Part shown: one piece after another, positions 21,857-31,671 of the stretch
Numbering within the stretch: the stretch's first letter is position 1
Layout: every line of letters begins with the position of its first letter
Assembly (NCBI GenBank): GCA_004551945.1
Contig: SFPN01000019.1
Location: forward strand, 1 to 32,726
DNA from: Clostridiales bacterium
GTDB taxonomy: Bacteria; Bacillota; Clostridia; Oscillospirales; Oscillospiraceae
DNA length: 32,726 nucleotides
Reading direction: 5' to 3'
Made by a program: the position numbers and the translations under genes
Notes under the pieces: model-generated
The model's database searches: none
Told to the model about the DNA's origin: nothing
What the model saw: only the letters and a program-made list of their open reading frames with translations

Positions 21857-24079
21857 ATGGAAACCAAACAGATGACTTTAAGAAGTCAGACGGTGCGGTG
21901 CCCCCACTGCGGGGAATACTATTCTGTGACCTATAAATACTGCCCCTTCTGCGACGCTGGCCGCCAGGAAGAGGAGCGGCGGCACGCCGAAAAGAAGAAG
22001 CAGCGCCAGTCCATGCTGGGCGGCATCTTCGGCGGCAAGGAGCCGGAGAAGAAAAAGCACTCCGGCGACTCCGCCCACCGGGAGAGCCGTCCTGCCCGGG
22101 AGGAGCGCCCCGTCCGGGAGGAGCGCCCCGTCCGGGAGGATCGCCCTGCCCGGGACCACGCCGCCCAGGAGCGGCCCCGCAAGGAGCACGCCGCGCCCCC
22201 GGCCAAGAAAGCGCCCCCCAAGAAGAAGGAATCCCTCTTCCACCGGGAGACCCGCCGGAAGACCAGCGAGCTGACCGAGGAAGAGAAGGCCATCCGCCTG
22301 GCCGAGCGGGAAGCCCGCGCCGCCCAGCGGAAGCGGGAGCGGGACCGGGCCGCCCGGGAAGCCGCTCTGGCCGCCGCCCCCAAGGTGGAGTCCGGCCCCG
22401 TCTTTGAAGAGGTCACCGTGCCCGAGACCTTCGGCTATCCCGAAACCCCGGAGACCCCGGCCGATCCCACCGCAATGACCCAGACCCCCGTCACCGCCGA
22501 GGGTCCTGTTGTCCTGCCCGAAACGGCAGAGGAAGTGCCGGTCTTTCCCGTCCCCGACATGGCAGAACCCGCCGCCCCCACGGCAGAGCCCGCCGGGGAA
22601 GCCGCCCCCGCTCAGCCGGAGGAGCAGCCCCCCGAGGACGAAGCCGAGCGCAGCCGCTGGGAGTTCCTGCGGGAGCTGGAGATGGTCCCCGACGCCCCCG
22701 TGGTGGAGGTGGCCGGCGCCGCCCAGCCCGAAGCCGCCGCGCCCCAGCCGGAGCCCCCGGCCCAGCCCGCGCCCCAGCCTCAGGCGGCTCCCCAGGAGAA
22801 GCCCGTGGAGACCGAAGAGGACCTGGACGCCCTGCTCAGCGAAATCCGGGACATGCTGGCGGAAAGCCCCGTGCCCCAGCTGAGCCCCGACCAGCTGAAA
22901 AAGCCCCCCCAGCCCGTGCCCCAGGCGGAGATCCCCCAGACCCCGGAGGCCACCGCCGAAGCCCAGCCGGTGCAGGAAGCCCCCGCCCCCCAGCCGGAGA
23001 CGGCAGCCCCTGCCCCCGGGGAAGTCCCGGCACCCCAGCCGGAGGAGATCCCCGTGATCACCCAGGAAGCCCCCGTGCCCCCGGCAGAGGAAGCCCCTGA
23101 GATCCCGGCCCAGCCGGTGCAGGAGGCCCCCACCATCGTGGTGCCCACGGCGGAGATTTCCGCCCAGCTGGCCGAGGAGGCCGCCCAGGAGCAGATTGAG
23201 GAGGAGACCGCTGCCGACGCAGGCTACAGCGCCGCCTTTGCCGACGACGCTCCCACCCAGGTGATCCACCTGGAGGAACAGCCCCTCCCGATTCTGGAGA
23301 ATGACGGGGAGCCTGCCCCCACGGCAGTCCCCCAGCCGGCCAGAGAGCGCCGGCCCCGGGAGCAGAAGGCCTCCTCCAAAGCTGAGAGCGGGAAATCAAC
23401 CAGGAAAACCAAGAAGAAATCCAGCGGCCGTCCGCCGGTGCTGCTGATCCTGTCCCTGGTGATCATCGTGGCGGCCATTGCCATCGTGTCCAAGACGGTG
23501 GTGCCCGCCTTCCAGGACGGGCTGTTCAGCCAGAGCCAGACAGCCGACGCAGAGTCCCTGATTCTGGATCAGACTGAGGCCTCTCTCACCGAGCAGGGGC
23601 AGACCCTGACCCTGGTGGCCACCTTCGCCCCGGAGGGCGCCTCCGGCGCGGTGACCTGGTCCTCCAGCGACGAGGCCATTGCCACCGTGGACCAGACCGG
23701 TCTGGTCACCGCCGTGGCCCCCGGCTCTGTCACCATCACCGCCGCCCTGGAAAACGGCCAGAGCGCCCAGTGCACGGTGCAGTGCGCCTGGGGTGACCAG
23801 GCAGGCGCGGCCCCGGAGGGCGGCGAGCAGCCCGCAGAGGCGGAAGCCCCCGCCGGTCCGGCTCTCAGCGCCAAGGACATTTCCCTGGACAGCCAGGGCG
23901 CCACCAAGCAGCTCCAGGTCACCGGCGCCAGCGGCACGGCAAAGTGGAGCTCGGACAACACCAGCGTAGTCACCGTGGCTGACGACGGCACCGTCACCGC
24001 CGTGGACAAGGGCACCGCCACCGTCACCGCCGAGGTGGACGGAAAGAAGCTCAACTGCGAGGTCCGCTGCATCTGGTAA
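21857..24079 (+). CDS. Zinc-ribbon protein with long disordered region, one membrane helix and two Big_2 domains
   Basis: 740 residues. A zinc ribbon is formed by CPHC (15-18) and CPFC (29-32). A Lys/Arg/Glu-rich segment follows, with an 18-base tandem repeat coding REERPV units (22097-22150) and a coiled-coil-like stretch near 140-172. About 350 residues rich in Pro, Glu and Ala, with PAPQPE and PVQEAP repeats, are probably disordered. One membrane helix lies near 527-548 (VLLILSLVIIVAAIAIV), preceded by KKKSSGR. Outside are two bacterial Ig-like group 2 domains, about 570-650 and 668-740 (VTWSSSDEAIATVDQTGLVTAV; AKWSSDNTSVVTVADDGTVTAV). The predicted topology links a cytoplasmic metal-binding head to wall-facing Ig domains. 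Function unknown. Confidence 0.85.
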   Translation: METKQMTLRSQTVRCPHCGEYYSVTYKYCPFCDAGRQEEERRHAEKKKQRQSMLGGIFGGKEPEKKKHSGDSAHRESRPAREERPVREERPVREDRPARDHAAQERPRKEHAAPPAKKAPPKKKESLFHRETRRKTSELTEEEKAIRLAEREARAAQRKRERDRAAREAALAAAPKVESGPVFEEVTVPETFGYPETPETPADPTAMTQTPVTAEGPVVLPETAEEVPVFPVPDMAEPAAPTAEPAGEAAPAQPEEQPPEDEAERSRWEFLRELEMVPDAPVVEVAGAAQPEAAAPQPEPPAQPAPQPQAAPQEKPVETEEDLDALLSEIRDMLAESPVPQLSPDQLKKPPQPVPQAEIPQTPEATAEAQPVQEAPAPQPETAAPAPGEVPAPQPEEIPVITQEAPVPPAEEAPEIPAQPVQEAPTIVVPTAEISAQLAEEAAQEQIEEETAADAGYSAAFADDAPTQVIHLEEQPLPILENDGEPAPTAVPQPARERRPREQKASSKAESGKSTRKTKKKSSGRPPVLLILSLVIIVAAIAIVSKTVVPAFQDGLFSQSQTADAESLILDQTEASLTEQGQTLTLVATFAPEGASGAVTWSSSDEAIATVDQTGLVTAVAPGSVTITAALENGQSAQCTVQCAWGDQAGAAPEGGEQPAEAEAPAGPALSAKDISLDSQGATKQLQVTGASGTAKWSSDNTSVVTVADDGTVTAVDKGTATVTAEVDGKKLNCEVRCIW

Positions 24080-24105
24080 CCGACAAGTCCATCGAACACC
24101 TGCCC

Positions 24106-24138
24106 CCGGGCCGCGGCTTTGCCGCGGCCCGGTTTTTT
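24106..24138 (+). terminator. Intrinsic terminator after the zinc-ribbon/Big_2 gene
   Basis: CCGGGCCGCGGC and GCCGCGGCCCGG form a perfect 12-bp stem with a TTT loop, followed by six T. Confidence 0.93.
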
Positions 24139-24360
24139 GCGGCGAAATGAGAATTTCCTCACATTTAACGGAAACAAGATTTTGGATTTAACCGGGGGCT
24201 GGTATTCTAAACACAACGAAAGCAATCCAGCCAATCTCTCCTGCAGAAACGCCTTTTGTTCTGGTTTTCCCCTATTGTGCGATAGAGTACTTCTTCTTAC
24301 TTCACCAGGGACCGCGGTTTTTGAAACCGCGGTCTTTGGTCTGTCTGCGGAAATTAAACC
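24139..24360. other. Intergenic stretch upstream of typA
   Basis: No gene is visible in these roughly 220 bases. They are AT-richer than the surroundings. They hold a possible promoter (TTTGGA, 16-base spacer, TATTCT near 24180-24210) and a strong hairpin at 24310-24334 followed by TTTGGTCTGTCTG. A short transcript of about 120 bases is possible. The typA promoter follows. Confidence 0.4.
24310..24334 (+). terminator. Terminator-like hairpin upstream of typA
   Basis: GACCGCGGTTT, loop TTG, AAACCGCGGTC: a perfect 11-bp stem. The tail TTTGGTCTG is only moderately T-rich. The typA promoter starts 27 bases downstream, so the hairpin is not in the typA mRNA. Confidence 0.5.
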
Positions 24361-24389
24361 TTGCAATCCATCCTGGGCAAGCGTATAAT
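24361..24389 (+). promoter_or_regulatory. typA: Promoter of typA
   Basis: TTGCAA (24361-24366), 17-base spacer, TATAAT (24384-24389). The leader is about 55 bases and very AT-rich (two TTATATAGA copies) just before the AGAGAGGTG ribosome binding site. Confidence 0.85.
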
Positions 24390-24450
24390 AAGATGTTCGA
24401 TCAAACGATAGATATGATTTTATATAGATTATATAGAGAGGTGCAGACCT

Positions 24451-26286
<1,836 letters not shown>

Positions 26287-26297
26287 TCGGATTTACG

Positions 26298-26332
26298 AAA
26301 AAAGGAGCGCCGGAAGGCGCTCCTTTTGTTTA
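26298..26332. terminator. Terminator between typA and the SLH gene
   Basis: AAAGGAGCGCC (26301-26311), loop GGAA, GGCGCTCCTTT, then TTTGTTT. Minus-strand T runs are also present, so it may serve the convergent SLH gene too. Confidence 0.88.
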
Positions 26333-26347
26333 TAGGAAGATTTTGTA

Positions 26348-27493
26348 CTACATTTTGCTCTGGAATGGCCCAATACCACATTCGGGAGAGAAAATCGTGA
26401 TCCAGGCATTGGTTGTGTTGGGGTTGGCTCCATCACACCAAGCGAATTTGTAAGTATTTCCCGAAGAATCCTGGTGCCAAAATACGGCGCTTTCACCAAA
26501 GCCGCTGTTGACCTCGCCGTTTGGACCATCTTCAAAAAAGCCAGAGAGTCCGAGGTTTTTTATCTGTGTGTACGTTGTTTTGGAAGATATCTGGTTTGTG
26601 ACTGCACATGTGGTAGATGCATTTTCCAATATTTCGATGGCAACAATACAGTCTGACCCATTGGATGTTCCGATGTAGAAATTATCTTCGAAGTAGAAAA
26701 TAGCAGGGACGCGAAGATCTTGATATACGATACCTTTTAAGTTTCCAAGAAACCATTCAGGGACATAAGTAAAATCATTGCCATAAAGTGACGACACTTG
26801 ATTGACCGACATCCCAACACAATTAACAAGGGGGACCTCCGGCGTCTCTCCATCCAGACGACTGCACAGCCGCATAAAGATGGTCGCCGCCTCCGCTCTG
26901 GTGGCGGTTTTTTTCGGGCCGAAGGTTCCGTCATCGTAGCCGCTGAGGATGCCGGTCCGCCGCATCAGTTCCAGGCCGTCCCGAGCCCAGCTGGACACGG
27001 ACGCGGCGTCCTTAAAACTGCTTGCCGGGTTGTCGGCGTCCGGCAGGCTGATTCCGCTGGCGTCAACATACCGGGCGATCATGGCGGCCATCTGCTCCCG
27101 GGTGACGGGGCTGTTGGGGGAGAACTGGCCGTTTCCGGTGCCGGTGACGATCCCCTGGCTGGAGGCCCAGGCCACATAGGGGCTGTACCACTGGCCGGTG
27201 GGTACATCAGAAAAGCTGGTGCCCGGATAGCTGGCGGTGTTTACCCCGTCCATCCGGCCCAGAATGGTCACGAACATGGCACGGGTCAGGGTTCCGCCGG
27301 GAGCAAAAGTCTTTGTGCCAGTCCCGTTCATCAGGCTGTTTTCATACACATACGCCACGGCGGAATTGGCCCAATGGCTGCTGGGAACATCCTGAAATGG
27401 ATGGGATGCCGCCAGACCCGTGACCGGGAGCAGGGAACAGGACAGCACCAGACACAAAAGGATTGCTGTCACACGGTTCAAAAATCGTTTCAT
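26348..27493 (-). CDS. Secreted S-layer-homology (SLH) protein with unusual C-terminal domain
   Basis: 381 residues. A signal peptide (MKRFLNRVTAILLCLVLSC, predicted cleavage after GLAA near 29) is followed by three SLH domains at about 30-75, 90-137 and 155-205 (FQDVPSSHWANSAVAYVYENSL; FSDVPTGQWYSPYVAWASS; FKDAASVSSWARDGLELM). They anchor proteins to pyruvylated cell-wall polymers. The C-terminal 165 residues begin with VNCVGMSVNQVSSLYGNDF and are otherwise unrecognised. That part is coded with visibly more A and T and different codons than the SLH part (break near 26830), suggesting fusion with a transferred domain. GGAGG sits six to seven bases before the ATG. The gene converges on typA. 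Confidence 0.85.
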   Translation of the reverse strand: MKRFLNRVTAILLCLVLSCSLLPVTGLAASHPFQDVPSSHWANSAVAYVYENSLMNGTGTKTFAPGGTLTRAMFVTILGRMDGVNTASYPGTSFSDVPTGQWYSPYVAWASSQGIVTGTGNGQFSPNSPVTREQMAAMIARYVDASGISLPDADNPASSFKDAASVSSWARDGLELMRRTGILSGYDDGTFGPKKTATRAEAATIFMRLCSRLDGETPEVPLVNCVGMSVNQVSSLYGNDFTYVPEWFLGNLKGIVYQDLRVPAIFYFEDNFYIGTSNGSDCIVAIEILENASTTCAVTNQISSKTTYTQIKNLGLSGFFEDGPNGEVNSGFGESAVFWHQDSSGNTYKFAWCDGANPNTTNAWITIFSPECGIGPFQSKM

Positions 27494-27580
27494 TGCTTTC
27501 CTCCTTCTTTTTCCCTTCGTTTTCTATCCTGTCAGATTTCAGATACGATTTCCTTCCATATCCCTCCCTTTTTTTGCTTC

Positions 27581-28279
27581 TTACAGGCTGAACCGCCGCC
27601 GGACCTCTTCCCGGAGAAGGGGCACGCAGCGGATGACCAGCAGGGGGATCAGCAGCCCGGTGCAGATCACCAGGGTGATGAGGGACCACTGGGGGGTCCA
27701 CGCCCCGCGGAGGTACCAGTCCACGCAGACCTCCACCCCCAGGCAGAACAGGGCCGCTGCCACGATGCACAGCATGGCGGAGGTCAGGATGGACCGCCGC
27801 CCGCCCCGCAGGAGAAAGCTCAGGCAGAACACCACCACGCAGGCCACCGCCAGGATGGGCAGGGCCAGATGATAAAACCAATCCTGCCCGTGAACCCCCA
27901 GGGCGATCAGGTAGACATACACCCCCACCGCCGCCACATCCAGGGTCAGCCGAAGGAACATGGGCATCCCCCGGGCCAGCAGGGGCAGCACGAACCAGAT
28001 CCACAGCATCATGGCCCCGCCGATCACATACAGCCCCCAGGGGTGTCTCGTGGGTAGCAGCAGGTTCAGCAGGCCGCAGCAGAAGGACACGCTCACCAGC
28101 ATGGAGGTGAGGATCAGGGCCAGGCTCCTCTTGGAGGCGGGCTTCACCACGGCGGGCTGGGTGGGAAAGTAGGGGGCTGCCGGCGGGGGCGGGGACGGGT
28201 GCCACACCGGCGTCTGGCACAGGGGACACACCTTGGCGTTGGGGTTTAACTCCACGCCGCAGGAAACACAGTAGGGCAC
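27581..28279 (-). CDS. Zinc-ribbon membrane protein (DUF6320-like)
   Basis: 232 residues. The N-terminal ribbon CVSCGVELNPNAKVCPLC carries two CxxC pairs, followed by a Pro-rich linker and about six membrane helices from residue 50 on. The layout matches DUF6320 proteins of Clostridia as I remember them; that name is not verified. Function unknown. It starts with GTG (28279), supported by AGGAGG eight bases upstream and by no nearby ATG in frame. It lies 32 bases after the acyltransferase-like gene, so the two form an operon. The ribbon head with a polytopic tail suggests a scaffold or regulatory membrane protein rather than an enzyme. Confidence 0.7.
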   Translation of the reverse strand: MPYCVSCGVELNPNAKVCPLCQTPVWHPSPPPPAAPYFPTQPAVVKPASKRSLALILTSMLVSVSFCCGLLNLLLPTRHPWGLYVIGGAMMLWIWFVLPLLARGMPMFLRLTLDVAAVGVYVYLIALGVHGQDWFYHLALPILAVACVVVFCLSFLLRGGRRSILTSAMLCIVAAALFCLGVEVCVDWYLRGAWTPQWSLITLVICTGLLIPLLVIRCVPLLREEVRRRFSL

Positions 28280-28311
28280 GGGGCAGACCTCCTTTCATAC
28301 GAAAATCAGGA

Positions 28312-29586
28312 TCAGCGGTTGCTCTCAATGCGGACCGGGATGCCCTCCCGGACCAGGAAACGGAAAAAGTCCCGTTCGGTGTCAGTCTCCACCTGGGTGC
28401 CGGCGAAGGTGATCTCCATGGTGTTGCCATAGCTGATGGCTGCGCAGTGGCAGCGGGGGACCGTGGCCTGACCCAGCACCACCTCCATCCGCTGGATGTG
28501 AGGCCGCATGGCGTCGGGGACCTCAAAGGCGCCGGGATTGGTGAAGGTGCAGGAGAAGGGGTCCACCCCCTGCCGGCGGTAGTTCCGGGACATGACCGGG
28601 GTTTTCAGGAAGATGGGCACCAGCCGCAGCAGCCGGTTTCGGGTGAAGCGGACGTTGCGGGTGAAAGCGGACTGAAGCTCCTGCCGGTTCACATGCAGGC
28701 GCATGAAGTGGTGAACCTGGGCGATAATTTCCTGGAAGGTATAGTCCCCCAGGGCCGGGTCAATGAAGGGGCGCACCGTCATGATGAAGTTGTGCAGGGT
28801 CTGGGTGGGAAAGAGGGTGCGCAGGTTGATGGGCACCGCCAGGGCCACCTGCCGCTTCCGGTGGGGGTTCTTCTTCTCCTGCTGGTCCAGCAGCACCTGG
28901 AGCAGCACCGCCGCCAGGTACTCCGTGACCGAAACCTTGTACCGCCCGGCCTGCTCCTTCAGCCGGTCCAGGGGGACAAAGCCCATGGTGACGTGGAAGG
29001 TGTAGAAAGGCTCCGGGGTGCCGGTGTTGGAAAAGGTCTTGGGCATCCGGCGCAGGCGGTCGGTGTGGGGACCGGCGTAGCGGGAGTAAGCGTCCTCCTG
29101 TTCCTCCCGGCGGGGCGGTTCGTCCAGGTCCAGCACCCCGTTGCCCACGGGGATCTCATGCCCCCGCTGGCGGAGATACTCGGCCAGCAGTGCCCGGAAA
29201 AAGGTCAGGGCTCCCGCGCCGTCAGACAGGGCGTGGAACACCTCGATGGAGATGCGCCGCTCATAGTAATAAAACCGAATCAGCCAGCACCCGTCCTCCC
29301 GGAACCGGAAGGGCTGGCAGGGGTCGGAGACATCCGGCCTGACGAAAGGCCCCGGGGCGTGGTTGGGCTCCAGATAGTGCCAGAACACCCCGTGGCGGAT
29401 GCGCATGGCAAAGCCGGGGAAGCGGGGCATGGTCCGGTCCACCGCCCGCTGGAGGGCGTCGGGGTCCACCGGCTCCGCCATCACGGCGGCGAAGCGGTAG
29501 GTGGCCGAATATTCTTCTGTCTGTAGCGCGGAGTACAAAATGCCGGCGCTGTCCAGCTTATACCACCGGGGGCGTTCCCGCTTCAT
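28312..29586 (-). CDS. Condensation-domain/alcohol acetyltransferase-like protein
   Basis: 424 residues from ATG 29586, chosen because the GGAGG lies eight bases before it and inside the first codons of a longer reading starting at 29601. The catalytic pattern HALSDG (His118, Asp122, Gly123) is the HxxxDG motif of condensation, wax-ester synthase and alcohol acetyltransferase folds. VALAVPINLRTLFP and NFIMTVRPF near the middle fit the second half of that fold. The enzyme would transfer an acyl group from a thioester to an alcohol or amine. It has no carrier domain, so it is not an NRPS module. It forms an operon with the DUF6320-like gene and diverges from an esterase. Confidence 0.75.
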   Translation of the reverse strand: MKRERPRWYKLDSAGILYSALQTEEYSATYRFAAVMAEPVDPDALQRAVDRTMPRFPGFAMRIRHGVFWHYLEPNHAPGPFVRPDVSDPCQPFRFREDGCWLIRFYYYERRISIEVFHALSDGAGALTFFRALLAEYLRQRGHEIPVGNGVLDLDEPPRREEQEDAYSRYAGPHTDRLRRMPKTFSNTGTPEPFYTFHVTMGFVPLDRLKEQAGRYKVSVTEYLAAVLLQVLLDQQEKKNPHRKRQVALAVPINLRTLFPTQTLHNFIMTVRPFIDPALGDYTFQEIIAQVHHFMRLHVNRQELQSAFTRNVRFTRNRLLRLVPIFLKTPVMSRNYRRQGVDPFSCTFTNPGAFEVPDAMRPHIQRMEVVLGQATVPRCHCAAISYGNTMEITFAGTQVETDTERDFFRFLVREGIPVRIESNR

Positions 29587-29633
29587 GGTGCGATCCTCCA
29601 TCGTCAGGGGGCTGATTTCTTCTTCATATTTTT

Positions 29634-29662
29634 ATTGTATCATGCAGTGGGTGCGTGCGCAA
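29634..29662 (-). promoter_or_regulatory. Promoter of the acyltransferase-like operon
   Basis: On the minus strand TTGCGC (29657-29662), 17-base spacer, TACAAT (29634-29639). It precedes the ATG by about 48 bases. Confidence 0.6.
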
Positions 29663-29678
29663 GCGAAGGGAGAAAGCC

Positions 29679-29707
29679 TTTCCTTTTTTTGCTGTCTATG
29701 CTATAAT
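29679..29707 (+). promoter_or_regulatory. Promoter of the esterase/AEC operon
   Basis: TTTCCT (29679-29684), 17-base spacer, perfect TATAAT (29702-29707). The -35 is weak, but the -10 and position support use. It is back to back with the minus-strand promoter, 16 bases apart. Confidence 0.55.
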
Positions 29708-29748
29708 CAAAAAATTATCACCCGCGCACGCGGATGCTGGGAGGAACC

Positions 29749-30699
29749 ATGGGAATACAATACCGAAAGAGCCGGGACGACCTCCGGCAGGCCGCCGAAA
29801 GCCACCGGCTGGCCCCTATGATGCGGGCGCTGAAGGCCCTGCACAGCGTCTCGCAGCCCGACGCCATCACCCACGAGGAGCTGGAGCACCAGCGCCGCAG
29901 CCAGGAGCTGCTGGGCCGTCTGGCCGGGTCCCATGTGGGCACCCTTTGGGAAGAGTTTACCATCGGCGGCATGAACGCCGCCTGGATGCGGCTGAAGGCC
30001 CCTCACGGGGACCGGCACGCCATTTTATACTGCCACGGAGGGGGCTACACCAGCGGCAACCTGGGTTACTCCAAGGTGCTGGCCTCCAAGCTGACCCGGG
30101 CCACCGGGTACGATGCCCTCTGCTTTGACTACCGTCTGGCCCCGGAGCACCACTATCCCGCCGCTCTGGACGACGCCATCCGGGCCTGGGACTACCTGAT
30201 GCTCCTGGGCTACGGGGCGGACCAGGTGGTGCTGGCCGGGGACTCCGCCGGGGGCAACCTGGCCCTGGCCCTCTGCCACCGGCTGCGGGCCAAGGGCCGC
30301 CGTCTGCCCGGGGCCATCCTGCTCATGTCCCCCTGGACCGACATGACTATGCAGGGCAGCTCCTACCGGGAGCGGGCCGATCTGGACCCCATGCTGACGG
30401 CGGAGTATATCACCGCCGTGCGGGACGCCTACGCCGGGGACGCCTCCCTCCACTCGCCCCTGCTCTCCCCTCTCTTCGGGGATTTTTCCGGGTTTCCGCC
30501 GGTGCTCATCCAGGTGGGGGACCATGAAATCCTCTACTCCGACAGCGAGGCCCTGTATCACAAACTGAAGCAGCAGGGGGTGCCCTGCCGGTTTGAGGTG
30601 GGGCAGGACATGTGGCATGTGTTTCAGATGTTCCCCACCAAGAAGGCCTCGGAGGCCATTGCAAGCGCTGCGCGGTTTCTGCTGGAGCAGCGGTTTTAA
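29749..30699 (+). CDS. Hormone-sensitive-lipase-type alpha/beta hydrolase
   Basis: 316 residues from ATG 29749; GGGAGG five bases upstream decides this start over an upstream in-frame ATG at 29734. The HSL-family oxyanion motif HGGG is at 96-99, the nucleophile elbow GDSAG has Ser166, and the acid and base are probably Asp258 (QVGDHEIL) and His290 (DMWHVF). FDYRLAPEHHYPAAL is the typical HSL block. It should be an esterase/lipase or deacetylase acting on short acyl esters in the cytoplasm; no signal peptide is seen. An AEC transporter follows 21 bases downstream and the acyltransferase-like gene is divergent. Confidence 0.92.
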   Translation: MGIQYRKSRDDLRQAAESHRLAPMMRALKALHSVSQPDAITHEELEHQRRSQELLGRLAGSHVGTLWEEFTIGGMNAAWMRLKAPHGDRHAILYCHGGGYTSGNLGYSKVLASKLTRATGYDALCFDYRLAPEHHYPAALDDAIRAWDYLMLLGYGADQVVLAGDSAGGNLALALCHRLRAKGRRLPGAILLMSPWTDMTMQGSSYRERADLDPMLTAEYITAVRDAYAGDASLHSPLLSPLFGDFSGFPPVLIQVGDHEILYSDSEALYHKLKQQGVPCRFEVGQDMWHVFQMFPTKKASEAIASAARFLLEQRF

Positions 30700-30720
30700 C
30701 CCAAGGAAAGAGAGAGATTC

Positions 30721-31632
30721 ATGACCATTCTAACGGTTTTTGTGCAGATGCTGGCCCTGCTGGTGATGATCGGCGTGGGCTTCGTGGCCGCCAAGGCCAA
30801 ATTTCTGGACGGGCACACCAACGCCCATCTCAGCCAGCTTATCGTGAATATTTTAAACCCCATGCTGGTGCTCTCCAGCGCGGCGGGGTCCGTGGGGCAG
30901 GTGCCCCTGGAGCGGCTGGGGCTGGTGCTCCTCATCGCCGTGGGGATGTTTCTGGTGTTCATCCTGGCGGGCACCCTCCTCTCCCCGGCCTTCGAGCGGG
31001 ACCCCCTCCAGCGCAAGACCTTCCAGCTGATGTTCGTCTTCTCCAACCTGGGCTTTATTGGCATCCCGGTGGTGTCCAGCGTGCTGGGGGCGGAGTATGT
31101 GGTGTACGTTTCCGAGTTTATCCTGGTGTACAACCTGGTGTTCTATACCTATGGGGTGGCCCTGGTGGAGGGGAAGTTCTCCCTGGCCTCCCTCCGATCC
31201 CTGATAAACCCCGGGAACCTGTGCTGCCTGGCCGCTTTGGCCATTCTGCTGCTGGATCTCCACCTGCCCGGCTTCCTCCTCACCGCCGTGGACTGCGTGG
31301 GGGGCGCGGCCTCTCCCCTGGCTCTGGCCTCCGTGGGCTTTACCCTGGCCAGCGCCGACCTGAAGGCCATCTTCGGGGACCGGCGGCTGTACCTGTTTAC
31401 CCTGGTGAAGCTGCTGGTGCTGCCCTGCCTGATGCTCCCCGTGGTGCGGCTGCTGCCGGTGGACCCGGCCCTGGTGTCCGTGTGCATGGTCATGTTCGGC
31501 ATGCCCGTGGGGAGCATGCCTCTGATGCTCATTAACGAAAAGGGCCTGGAGAGCAGGGTGTGCACCGCTTCTATTTTGATGACCACCCTGCTGTGCGTCG
31601 TTACGGTGCCCATTTTAATGGCGATTTTATAA
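30721..31632 (+). CDS. AEC-family (auxin efflux carrier-like) transporter
   Basis: 303 residues with about ten hydrophobic segments in a five-plus-five arrangement. LIVNILNPMLVLSSAAG and NLGFIGIPVVSSVLG match the conserved N-P and N-x-G-F-x-G-x-P blocks of the family. The second half has GMPVGSMPLMLINEKG. Bacterial AEC proteins move organic acids such as malate or malonate, or other small anions; the substrate is not readable. The ribosome binding site is GGAAAGAGAG. It is second in the esterase operon and ends at a terminator. Confidence 0.92.
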   Translation: MTILTVFVQMLALLVMIGVGFVAAKAKFLDGHTNAHLSQLIVNILNPMLVLSSAAGSVGQVPLERLGLVLLIAVGMFLVFILAGTLLSPAFERDPLQRKTFQLMFVFSNLGFIGIPVVSSVLGAEYVVYVSEFILVYNLVFYTYGVALVEGKFSLASLRSLINPGNLCCLAALAILLLDLHLPGFLLTAVDCVGGAASPLALASVGFTLASADLKAIFGDRRLYLFTLVKLLVLPCLMLPVVRLLPVDPALVSVCMVMFGMPVGSMPLMLINEKGLESRVCTASILMTTLLCVVTVPILMAIL

Positions 31633-31634
31633 CG

Positions 31635-31664
31635 AAAAAGCGCCTGCCCCGGCAGGCGCTTTTT
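31635..31664. terminator. Bidirectional terminator between AEC and degV
   Basis: AAAAAGCGCCTGCC and GGCAGGCGCTTTTT form a long stem with a CC loop and T runs on both strands. Confidence 0.92.
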
Positions 31665-31671
31665 GGCGCAG

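Noticed and set aside
22085..22160. Short tandem repeats considered as a CRISPR array
   Set aside because: The repeats are contiguous, in frame and inside a coding region, with no spacers.
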